Positions 51,597 through 59,102 of a DNA stretch of 64,000 nucleotides are shown here, piece by piece. Positions within the stretch are counted from its first letter, which is position 1. Each line of letters begins with the position of its first letter. Both the position numbers and the translations under genes were made by a program. A model generated the notes under the pieces. That model saw nothing but the letters and a program-made list of their open reading frames with translations, did not search any database and was not told where the DNA came from. Source of the stretch: Streptomyces sp. HUAS MG91 (GTDB lineage Bacteria > Actinomycetota > Actinomycetes > Streptomycetales > Streptomycetaceae); assembly GCF_040529335.1 (NCBI RefSeq), contig NZ_CP159534.1, forward strand, positions 3,038,001-3,102,000. Direction: 5' to 3'.

Positions 51597-53513
51597 TCAG
51601 AGGTGGCGGCGTCGAGCGGTGACGTGCCGGTCGTACTCCTCGCGGGCCTCGACGGTCGACGGGCGGTCGGCCGTCTCGGCCACGGGAACATCCCACCACG
51701 CCTGTCCGGGGGGCGGGCCCGACACTGTGTCTGCCGTTTCGGTCTCGACGTAGACACATGTGGGCCGGGTCGCGGCGCGGGTCGCGGCGATCGCCTCGCG
51801 CAGCTCCCTGACCGTTTTGGCCCGGTGCACGTCGAGGCCGAGGCTGGCCGCGTTGGCGGCGAGGTCGACGGGGAGCGGCGCCCCGGAGTACGGCCCCTCC
51901 TTCCCCGGATACCGGTACTGGGTGCCGAAGCCCTCCGCGCCGACGGTCGCGGAGAGGCCGCCGATGGACGCGTACCCGTGGTTCTGCAGGATGACGATCT
52001 TGACCGGGATGTTCTCCTGGACGGCCGTGACGAGCTCGGTCGGATTCATCAGGTACGTGCCGTCGCCGACCAGCGCCCACACCGGGCGGCCGGGCGCGGC
52101 GAGCGCGACGCCGAGGGCGGCCGGGATCTCGTAGCCCATGCAGGAGTAGCCGTACTCGACGTGGTATTGGTCGCGGGAGCGGGTGCGCCACAGTTTGTGC
52201 AGGTCGCCGGGGAGGGAGCCGGCGGCGTTGATGAGGATGTCCTCGCCGGTCACCAGCTCGTCGAGCAGGCCGAGCACATGGGTCTGGGTCGGGCGGACGA
52301 GGTCGTCGGCGGCGGTGTAGCAGGCGTCGACGCGGTGCTCCCAGCGCTCCTTGTCCTCGGTGTACTCGGTGATCTGGGCGGGCGTGGCGCGCACACTCTT
52401 GCCGATCGCGAGGTCGAGCGCGGTCAGGCCCTCGCGGGCGTCCGCGACCAGCGGCAGCGCGGACAGTTTGTGCGCGTCGAAGGCGGCGATGTTCAGGTTC
52501 AGGAAGCGGACGTCCGGGTGGGCGAAGAGGGTGCCGGACGCCGTGGTGAAGTCCGTGTAACGGGTGCCGACGCCGAGGATCAGGTCGGCGGTGCGGGCCA
52601 GCTCGTTCGCGGTCGCCGTGCCGGTGTGGCCGATGCCGCCGACGTCGGCCGGGTGGTCGTACCGCAGCGCGCCCTTGCCCGCCTGGGTGGACGCGACCGG
52701 GATGCGGGTCGCCTCGGCGAACGCGGCCAGCGCGTCCTCGGCGCCGCTGTGGTGAACGCCGCCGCCCGCGACGATCAGCGGACGCTCGGCCGCCGTCAAC
52801 GCCTGTACGGCGGCTGCCAGTTCGGCGCGGTCCGGGGCCGGGCGGCGGACGGTCCAGACCCGCTCGGCGAAGAAGTCGTCCGGCCAGTCGTACGCCTCCG
52901 CCTGGACGTCCTGCGGCAGGGCGAGGGTGACGGCGCCGGTGTCCACGGGGTCGGTGAGCACCCGCATCGCCTGGAGCGCGGCCGGGATCAGCTGTTCGGG
53001 GCGGGTGATCCGGTCGAAGTACTTCGACACCGGGCGCAGACAGTCGTTGACCGACACATCGCCCGCGTACGGGACTTCGAGCTGCTGGAGCACCGGGTCG
53101 GCGGGGCGGGCCGCGAACACGTCGCCGGGGAGGAGGAGCACAGGGAGGTGGTTGACGGTGGCGAGGGCGGCGCCGGTGACGAGGTTGGTGGCGCCGGGGC
53201 CGATGGAGGTGGTGACCGCGTGCGCCGAGAGCCGGTCGCTCTGACGGGCGTAGCCGACCGCCGCGTGCACCATCGCCTGTTCGTTGCGGCCCTGGTGGAA
53301 GGGCATGTCGTCGGCGTACTGGAGCAGCGCCTGGCCGACCCCCGCCACGTTGCCGTGCCCGAAGACGCCCCAGGTGCCGGTGATCAGGCGCTGCCGGGTG
53401 CCGTCGCGCTCGGTGTGCTGGCGGGAGAGAAAGCGGACGAGGGCCTGCGCGGTCGTGAGCCGCGTCGTCGCGATCTTCGGCGTCTTCGGCGTCTTCGGCG
53501 TCGGCTCGGTCAT
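51597..53513 (-). CDS. iolD: 3D-(3,5/4)-trihydroxycyclohexane-1,2-dione acylhydrolase
   Basis: 638 residues of the thiamine-diphosphate enzyme family: GTWGVFGHGNVAGVGQALLQ and an HQGRNEQAMVHAAVGYARQ N-terminal domain with the catalytic Glu, and a C-terminal GDGTYLMNPTELVTAVQENIPVKIVILQNHGYASI ThDP motif. It opens the ring of trihydroxycyclohexanedione to 5-deoxyglucuronate. The start at 53513 overlaps the iolB stop in ATGA. A short TPKTPKTPK stretch marks the N-terminus. Confidence 0.95.
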   Translation of the reverse strand: MTEPTPKTPKTPKIATTRLTTAQALVRFLSRQHTERDGTRQRLITGTWGVFGHGNVAGVGQALLQYADDMPFHQGRNEQAMVHAAVGYARQSDRLSAHAVTTSIGPGATNLVTGAALATVNHLPVLLLPGDVFAARPADPVLQQLEVPYAGDVSVNDCLRPVSKYFDRITRPEQLIPAALQAMRVLTDPVDTGAVTLALPQDVQAEAYDWPDDFFAERVWTVRRPAPDRAELAAAVQALTAAERPLIVAGGGVHHSGAEDALAAFAEATRIPVASTQAGKGALRYDHPADVGGIGHTGTATANELARTADLILGVGTRYTDFTTASGTLFAHPDVRFLNLNIAAFDAHKLSALPLVADAREGLTALDLAIGKSVRATPAQITEYTEDKERWEHRVDACYTAADDLVRPTQTHVLGLLDELVTGEDILINAAGSLPGDLHKLWRTRSRDQYHVEYGYSCMGYEIPAALGVALAAPGRPVWALVGDGTYLMNPTELVTAVQENIPVKIVILQNHGYASIGGLSATVGAEGFGTQYRYPGKEGPYSGAPLPVDLAANAASLGLDVHRAKTVRELREAIAATRAATRPTCVYVETETADTVSGPPPGQAWWDVPVAETADRPSTVEAREEYDRHVTARRRHL

Positions 53514-54340
53514 CGGTATCCCTCCGTCACGTGGTCGGGATGGAAGCAGATCTTCCACTCCCGCTCCTCCCCCGGCCCCGCCATCACGTTCAGGTAGTAC
53601 ATGGCGTGACCCGGCTGGGCGATCGACGGGCCGTGCCAGCCGTCCGGGACCAGGACGGCGTCGCCGGTGCGGACCTCGGTGAGCAGATCGGTGCCGCCGG
53701 GGCGGGACGGCGACACGCGCTGATACCCGTATCCCTCGGGGCCGTCCGGTGGTCCGTCGATCTCGAAGTAGTAGATCTCCTCCAGCTCCGACTCCTCGCC
53801 GGGGCGGTGCTCGTCGTGCTTGTGGGGCGGGTACGAGGACCAGTTGCCGCCCGGCGTGATCACCTCTACGGCGATGAGCTGGTCGCAGTCGAAGGTGCCG
53901 GCGGCGGCGAAGTTGCGGACCTGGCGGGCGCTGGTGCCGCTGCCCCGGTCCTCGACGGGGACCTCCGGCGCGGGGCCGTGACGGACGGGGAGTCGTCGTC
54001 CGCACTTCGCTCCTGCCAGGGCGAAGCGGCCTCCCGCACCGGAGGCGATCTCTGCGCGGGTGTCGCGCGGGACGTACGCGAAGTCGCTCGCGCCGCTGAA
54101 CACGCTTTCCCTGCCACGCAGTTCGATGATCCGCCCCGGGGTGTGCACGGAGCAAGCGCCGGTCAGCGGCAGCACGATCCATTCGCTCCCGCCGGTGTCG
54201 AAGGCGTGCCGTCCGCCGGGCTCCAGTTCGAGGACGCGCAGGCCCGCGCGGGACCAGGGCGGCTTGCCGGGGATGCGGTCGGGGTCCACGTGCAGGGCGT
54301 AGGGGCCTTCGGCGGCGCTGCCCCTGGGGAGGTAGGTCAT
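53510..54340 (-). CDS. iolB: 5-deoxy-glucuronate isomerase
   Basis: 276 residues, double-cupin type. Recognisable are VLELEPGGRHAFDTGGSEWIVLPLTGACSV, VITPGGNWSSYPPHKHDE with the metal-binding His and Glu, and LVPDGWHGPSIAQPGHAMYYLNVMAGP. It isomerises 5-deoxyglucuronate to 5-dehydro-2-deoxygluconate. GGAGGA lies directly upstream of the start, and the stop overlaps iolD. Confidence 0.95.
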   Translation of the reverse strand: MTYLPRGSAAEGPYALHVDPDRIPGKPPWSRAGLRVLELEPGGRHAFDTGGSEWIVLPLTGACSVHTPGRIIELRGRESVFSGASDFAYVPRDTRAEIASGAGGRFALAGAKCGRRLPVRHGPAPEVPVEDRGSGTSARQVRNFAAAGTFDCDQLIAVEVITPGGNWSSYPPHKHDEHRPGEESELEEIYYFEIDGPPDGPEGYGYQRVSPSRPGGTDLLTEVRTGDAVLVPDGWHGPSIAQPGHAMYYLNVMAGPGEEREWKICFHPDHVTEGYR

Positions 54341-54356
54341 TCCTCCACTCTCCTCT

Positions 54357-56390
54357 CTAGAGCAGTCCGACGGCCGTATCGACCGCCGCCGCGACGTCGC
54401 CGTCCGGCGGGTACAGCAGGGAGCGGCCGACCACCAGGCCCTGCACCGTGGGGAGTCGGAGCGCCGTGCGCCACTTCTCGTACGTGGCGTCCTGGTCGCC
54501 GTCCTTGATGTCGCCGCCGAGCAGTACCGCCGGAAGGGTGGACGTCTCCATGACGCGGGCCATGGTGTCGGGGTCGTCGACGACGGGGACCTTCAGCCAG
54601 GTGTAGGCGGAGGTGCCGCCGAGTCCGGAGGCGACGGCGATGGAGCGGGTGACGGCGTCGGCGCTCAGGTCGTTGTGGAGCGCGCCGGTGGCGGGGTCGC
54701 GGTGGGAGACGAACGGCTCGACGAACACGGGAAGGCGGTGTTCGGCCATCGCGTCCACGGCGCGGGCGGCGGCCTCCAGGGTCCGTACGGAGCCCTCGCC
54801 GGGGTCGTCGTAGCCGATGCGCAGGAGGAGTTTGCCCGCGTCGAAGCGGCGGCGGTGCAGGTCCTCCGGGCGGTAGCCGGTGAAACGGTCGTCGAGTTCG
54901 AAGGCGGCGCCGGCGAGTCCGCCGCGGTTCATGGAGCCCATGACGACCTTGTTCTCCAGGGCGCCGAGCAGGAGGAGGTCGTCGAGGACGTCGGCTGAGG
55001 CGAGGACGCCGTCGACGCCCGGGCGGGACAGGGCGACGCTGAGCCTTTCCAGGAGGTTCGCGCGATCGGCCATGGCGGTTGGGCGGTCGCCGGCGCCGAG
55101 GGCTCCGCGGGCCGGGTGGTCGGCGGCAATGATCATTAGGCGGGTGTTCGGTGTGGGGAGGATTTTGCGGCGGGTCCTTGTGGTGGCGGCCTCCTCGATG
55201 GCTTCGGGGTGCTCTGCGCGGAGCCGGGACAGGGTGCGGGGGTCTTTGGTGCGGGCCACCGTGCTCCCCCTCACGGGGCTCCGCCCCGGACCCCGCTCCT
55301 CAATCGCCGGAGGGGCTTGATTTGGGTTCCGCCGCCGGTTCTCCGCAGCCGGAGGGGCTTGATGTGGGTCCCGCCACCGGTTCTCCGCGGCCGGAGGGGC
55401 CTGATTTTCCTGAGCGCCGCGGGCGGAATCGGACGGGACCCGGCCGGCGGCCAAGGTGGCGGTCACCTCCTCCGGGAGCGGCATCGCCGACGAGCACTCC
55501 AGGCGGGACGCCACGATGGCGCCGGCGGCGTTCGCGTACCGCATCATGCGGGTCAGATCCCAGCCGGCCAGCAGGCCGCGGCACAGGGCGCCGCCGAACG
55601 CGTCGCCGGCGCCGAGGCCGTTGAGGACCTCGACGGGGAGGGGCGGGACCTCGGCCGACCGCCCGTCGGAGGTGAGCGCCAGGACACCGCGCGGCCCCTG
55701 CTTCACGACGGCGAGCCGCACCCCGTACGAGAGCAACGCCCGCGCGGCGGCGAGCGGTTCACGCTCACCGGTGGCGATCTCGGCCTCGTCGATGTTGCCG
55801 ACGGCGACCGTCGCGTGCCGCAGGGCCTCCCGATAGAAGGGCCGCGCCGCCTCAGGCTCGGACCAGAACATCGGGCGCCAGTCGAGGTCGAACACGGTGT
55901 GCCCGGCCCCCGAGCGATGTGCCAGCGCCGCGAGCGTCGCGCTCCGGCTGGGCTCGGCGCTCAGTCCCGTACCGGTCATCCAGAAGATCCGGGCGGCGCC
56001 GATCGCGTCCAGGTCGAGGTCGCCGGCCGCGATCTGGAGGTCCGGCGCGGAGGGCCGCCGGTAGAAGTAGAGCGGGAAGTCGTCCGGCGGGAAGATCTCG
56101 CAGAAGGTGACGGGGGTGGGGAGCCCGTCGACCGGGGTCACCCAGCGCTCGTCGACCCCGAACTCCCTGAGCTGGGAACGGAGATAGTCGCCGAAGGGAT
56201 CGCGCCCGGTCCGGCTGATCGTGGCCGCGCGGAGCCCGAGCCGTGCCGCCGCGACCGCGACGTTCGTCGAGGAGCCGCCGAGGAACTTGCCGAACGACGC
56301 CACGTCCGCGAGGCCCACACCCGCCTGCAACGGATACAGGTCGACCCCGATCCGCCCCATCGTGATCAGGTCGAACTCATCGCGGGCCAT
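54357..56390 (-). CDS. iolC: 5-dehydro-2-deoxygluconokinase fused in frame to an aldolase-like (beta/alpha)8 domain
   Basis: 677 residues. The first ~325 are a PfkB-family sugar kinase: GKFLGGSSTNVAVAAARLG and the catalytic LNGLGAGDAFGGALCRG. Residues ~325-377 are a linker built from 14-residue repeats (QAPPAAENRxRxP). Residues 378-677 are a separate aldolase-like barrel (LMIIAADHPARGALG, VLLGGDIKDGDQDATYEKW) of the type found beside iol genes in corynebacteria and streptomycetes, likely doing the DKGP-aldolase step. A GTG at 55259 with GGGGGAG upstream still looks like the original start of the second gene. The kinase frame has no stop before it, so the genes appear fused through repeat sequence. 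Two proteins could still be made from one frame. Confidence 0.88.
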   Translation of the reverse strand: MARDEFDLITMGRIGVDLYPLQAGVGLADVASFGKFLGGSSTNVAVAAARLGLRAATISRTGRDPFGDYLRSQLREFGVDERWVTPVDGLPTPVTFCEIFPPDDFPLYFYRRPSAPDLQIAAGDLDLDAIGAARIFWMTGTGLSAEPSRSATLAALAHRSGAGHTVFDLDWRPMFWSEPEAARPFYREALRHATVAVGNIDEAEIATGEREPLAAARALLSYGVRLAVVKQGPRGVLALTSDGRSAEVPPLPVEVLNGLGAGDAFGGALCRGLLAGWDLTRMMRYANAAGAIVASRLECSSAMPLPEEVTATLAAGRVPSDSARGAQENQAPPAAENRWRDPHQAPPAAENRRRNPNQAPPAIEERGPGRSPVRGSTVARTKDPRTLSRLRAEHPEAIEEAATTRTRRKILPTPNTRLMIIAADHPARGALGAGDRPTAMADRANLLERLSVALSRPGVDGVLASADVLDDLLLLGALENKVVMGSMNRGGLAGAAFELDDRFTGYRPEDLHRRRFDAGKLLLRIGYDDPGEGSVRTLEAAARAVDAMAEHRLPVFVEPFVSHRDPATGALHNDLSADAVTRSIAVASGLGGTSAYTWLKVPVVDDPDTMARVMETSTLPAVLLGGDIKDGDQDATYEKWRTALRLPTVQGLVVGRSLLYPPDGDVAAAVDTAVGLL
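55259..55275 (-). promoter_or_regulatory. Internal ribosome binding site and GTG start for the aldolase-like half
   Basis: On the minus strand GGGGGAG lies four bases before GTG 55259, which opens the conserved aldolase-like protein at VARTKDPRTLSRL. This suggests the second half of the fused frame is also translated separately. Confidence 0.55.
55301..55405. repeat. Three 42-bp repeats inside the kinase-aldolase frame
   Basis: CCGGAGGGGCTTGAT-type units start at 55307, 55349 and 55391 (the third reads CCGGAGGGGCCTGAT), with a period of exactly 42 bp, i.e. 14 codons, so each copy keeps the frame open on the minus strand. This GC-rich motif resembles intergenic Streptomyces repeats, here sitting between two protein domains. 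Confidence 0.85.
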
Positions 56391-56514
56391 GCGGGATCCC
56401 TTCGACGGTGGTCGGTAGCACCGGTCTAGCCGGGCCCCGCACGCCTGTCAACATTTTGTCCGGACATTCGGACGAACACTTGACATGCTCCCCGGCGCGC
56501 CGAAGGCTGGCCCC
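56391..56514. promoter_or_regulatory. Divergent promoter of the inositol genes
   Basis: The 124-bp gap between the kinase start and the IolE-like gene contains the palindrome TGTCCGGACA (56457-56466), followed by CGGAC at 56469-56473 as part of a looser inverted repeat. TTGACA at 56480-56485 could be a -35 for the plus-strand gene; its -10 is weak. No regulator gene of the GntR type is encoded within the iol genes seen here. Confidence 0.5.
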
Positions 56515-57435
56515 ATGGCGACCCAGACAAGCCCGACATCACGCCCCTCGCGCATCCGCGTCGGTTCGGCGCCCGACTCCTGGGGCGTCTGGTTCCCCGA
56601 CGATCCGCGTCAAGTCCCCTGGCAGCGTTTCCTCGACGAGGTCGCCGAGGCGGGCTACGAGTGGATCGAGCTGGGCCCGTACGGGTATCTGCCGAGCGAT
56701 CCGCGCACGCTCGCCGAGGAGACCGGGCGGCGCGGGCTCAAGGTCTCGGCCGGCACCGTCTTCACGGGGCTGCACCACGGCCCGGCCGTGTGGGAGAAGA
56801 CCTGGGAGCACGTGGCGTCGATCGCCGCGCTCACTCAGGCCATGGACGCCCGGCACCTCGTCGTCATCCCGTCCTTCTGGCGCGACGACAAGACCGGGCA
56901 GGTGATCGAGGACGCCACGCTCACCGCCGAGCAGTGGGGCCATCTCGCCACGCAGACGGAGCGGCTCGCGCGCGAGGTCGGTGACCGGTACGGGCTGCGC
57001 GTCGCCGTCCACCCGCACGCCGACACCCACATCGACACCGAGGAGAACGTCACCCGCTTCCTCGACGCCACCGACCCCGACCTGGTGTCGCTGTGCCTGG
57101 ACACGGGGCACTACGCGTACTGCGGCGGCGACAGCGTCAAGCTGATCGAGACCTACGGGGAGCGCATCGGCTATCTGCACCTCAAGCAGGTCGATCCGGC
57201 CGTTCTCGCCGACGTGCGCGCGCAGGGCACCCCCTTCGGGCCGGCCGTCGCCCAGGGCGTGATGTGCGAACCGCCGCGCGGCGTACCGGAGTTGGAACCG
57301 GTGCTCGCGGCGGCCGCCCGGCTGGACGCCGACCTCTTCGCGATCGTCGAGCAGGACATGTACCCGTGCGATCCGGACCGGCCACTGCCGATCGCCCGGC
57401 GCACCAGGGGCTACCTGAGGTCGTGCGGCGTGTAG
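56515..57435 (+). CDS. TIM-barrel sugar isomerase/dehydratase, IolE-like
   Basis: 306 residues of the xylose-isomerase-like TIM-barrel family: GSAPDSWGVWFPDD start, YEWIELGPYGYLP, VAVHPHADTHIDTEENVTRF with metal-site His and Glu, LCLDTGHYAYCGGD and YLHLKQVD. The position divergent from iolC-iolB-iolD-mmsA makes inosose dehydratase (IolE) the best guess; an inosose isomerase (IolI/IolH-like) role is the alternative. ATG 56515 has GAAGG upstream; a longer start at 56485 lies within the promoter sequence. Confidence 0.85.
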   Translation: MATQTSPTSRPSRIRVGSAPDSWGVWFPDDPRQVPWQRFLDEVAEAGYEWIELGPYGYLPSDPRTLAEETGRRGLKVSAGTVFTGLHHGPAVWEKTWEHVASIAALTQAMDARHLVVIPSFWRDDKTGQVIEDATLTAEQWGHLATQTERLAREVGDRYGLRVAVHPHADTHIDTEENVTRFLDATDPDLVSLCLDTGHYAYCGGDSVKLIETYGERIGYLHLKQVDPAVLADVRAQGTPFGPAVAQGVMCEPPRGVPELEPVLAAAARLDADLFAIVEQDMYPCDPDRPLPIARRTRGYLRSCGV

Positions 57436-57447
57436 CACTATCGGCGG

Positions 57448-58518
57448 ATGAGTCCACGTGCCCCGCGCGTCCCTGCCCCCGCGCGCCCCTCCGTCCGCCC
57501 CGCGCGCTGCCCCGACGGCACCTGGGAGGCGGTACAGGTCCGCCCGCACGCGAGTCTGCGCCCCGGGGTCATCGGTTACCGCGGTTTCCGGCTCGCCTTC
57601 CCCGGGCCGCGCGCCCGCCTCGAGGCGCCGATCGGCGCGGTGACGCTGATGCTGGGGTTCGAGGGCACGGTCCGGGTCACCGAGGCGACCGGCGGCTGGG
57701 TCGGTGTCGGCGACCGGCGGGAGGCGGACGGTCCGCGGCCGGACGGGCTGCGCTCGGTGGAGTTCTCGTCGGTCCTGTCCGGCCTGACGACCACCCCGGT
57801 CCTGGGCGAGCACGACGGCCGGCTGGCGGGGGTGGAGGTGCTGCTGACCCCGTGGGCCGCCTTCACGATGTTCGGCACGCCGCTGCACGAGCTGGCCGGG
57901 TGGCGGGTGGATCCGGACACGCTGGGAGCGCTCCCGGGCGCCGGGGTGGAGGAACTCTCGTACGAGCTGGGCCGGTTGTCGTCCTGGCGGGCCCGGTTCG
58001 GGCTGCTCGACGCGACGCTGGGCCGCTGGCTGAGCACGGGTCCGCGCCCCGCGAGCGGCACCGTGCGGGCCTGGTACGCGCTCGCGCACGGCGGCGGCGC
58101 CACTCCGGTGAGCCGGATCGCCGACCATGTCGGCTGGAGCGTACGGCACTTGGAGAACCGGTTCCGGGAGCAGATCGGCCTCGGTCCGAAGGCCGCGGCC
58201 CGGGTGCTGCGGCTCCAGCGCGCCCGGCGGCTGCTGTGCGCGGGCTCCAGCCAGGTCGAGACGGCGGCGGCGTGCGGCTACTACGACCAGGCCCATCTGA
58301 GCGGCGAGTTCAAGGCGATGACCGGCTGCACCCCGCGCGAGTTCTTCCTCGCCCGCGGGGTGCATGTCGACGCGGGCGGGCCGCCGGCCACCGACCGGCT
58401 CGCCGGGGAGGCGACGAGCCTGGTCCTGCGGCACGGCCCGCGCGCCGGCGGTGCGCCTTCGCCCGGTGAGCCCGGTGAGCCCGGTGCGGCTTTGTCCAAG
58501 ACCGCCGGCCGCCGCTGA
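57448..58518 (+). CDS. AraC-family transcriptional regulator
   Basis: 356 residues. The C-terminal AraC/XylS domain has both helix-turn-helix units: VSRIADHVGWSVRHLENRFREQ and ETAAACGYYDQAHLSGEFKAMTGCTPREFF. The N-terminal ~200 residues form a cupin-like sensing domain. A disordered Gly/Pro tail follows. It starts 12 bp after the IolE-like gene, so it may be co-transcribed and control the inositol genes, although its relatives act in varied pathways. Confidence 0.9.
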   Translation: MSPRAPRVPAPARPSVRPARCPDGTWEAVQVRPHASLRPGVIGYRGFRLAFPGPRARLEAPIGAVTLMLGFEGTVRVTEATGGWVGVGDRREADGPRPDGLRSVEFSSVLSGLTTTPVLGEHDGRLAGVEVLLTPWAAFTMFGTPLHELAGWRVDPDTLGALPGAGVEELSYELGRLSSWRARFGLLDATLGRWLSTGPRPASGTVRAWYALAHGGGATPVSRIADHVGWSVRHLENRFREQIGLGPKAAARVLRLQRARRLLCAGSSQVETAAACGYYDQAHLSGEFKAMTGCTPREFFLARGVHVDAGGPPATDRLAGEATSLVLRHGPRAGGAPSPGEPGEPGAALSKTAGRR

Positions 58519-58882
58519 GGCACCCTTGTGCCTTCGGGCCGCTTGGCCGGGGGATGCGGGGGACGGTGGGCCGGGTCCGGTGTACGGGGGTGCCCCCTGC
58601 TCGGACATGGGTGCGAGCCGGGGTCGGGCCCGGCCCGCCGCGCGTCCGCTCCTCCCCGTTCCACGCCGGTGCATGCGCCGTCTCAGCGCCCCCTTTGCAT
58701 CACTCGCGTCACAAACGCCCCTTTACTGTCACGCTTGTCCGCCCTACGCGGGTTCTGCGTCACAGGCGTCCCACAGCCCCTCCCTGGAGCTCCGCGCCCG
58801 TCGTTCTCCGGGCACAAGGTGAGTGATCACCGGCGGCCACCCCCGAGCCGCCGGGCGACACCCGCCAGGGAAGGAGCCACCC
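58519..58882. promoter_or_regulatory. Intergenic region with GCGTCACA repeats
   Basis: A 364-bp gap. GCGTCACAAACGCC (58706-58719) and GCGTCACAGGCGTC (58757-58770) are similar 14-base direct repeats 51 bp apart, with a related CTGTCACGCTTGTC between them. They may be regulator sites for the small HTH gene downstream. No other gene is supported. Confidence 0.4.
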
Positions 58883-59083
58883 ATGGCCGACCGCAGGCTC
58901 TGGTCGTACAAGGAGATCGCCGCGCACATCCGCGTGCAGCCCGACACCGTGCGCTCGTACCGCAAGCACGGTCTGCTGCCCCCGCCGGACCACGTCGAGA
59001 GCGGCAAGCCCTACTGGTACGCCGACACGGTCCGCGCGTGGGTGGCCGCCCGCCCGGGCAACCGCGGCCGCTCCACGGGCTGA
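58883..59083 (+). CDS. Small MerR-like helix-turn-helix protein
   Basis: 66 residues, essentially one winged HTH: LWSYKEIAAHIRVQPDTVRSYRKHGLLPPPD followed by a short wing with PYWYADTVRAWVAARPG. GGAAGGAG precedes ATG 58883. It resembles excisionase or MerR-type DNA-binding modules, but no integrase or phage gene is near, so a chromosomal regulator is more likely. Its end is convergent with the ABC exporter gene, 19 bp away. Confidence 0.85.
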   Translation: MADRRLWSYKEIAAHIRVQPDTVRSYRKHGLLPPPDHVESGKPYWYADTVRAWVAARPGNRGRSTG

Positions 59084-59102
59084 CCGCGTCCCCGGACACG
59101 CC

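Noticed and set aside
54357..56390. Sequencing frameshift as the cause of the kinase-aldolase fusion
   Set aside because: Both domains are in the same frame and the intervening repeats are exact multiples of three, so no frameshift is needed.
58883..59083. Excisionase of an integrated element
   Set aside because: The HTH resembles excisionases, but no integrase, att-like repeats or phage genes are nearby.
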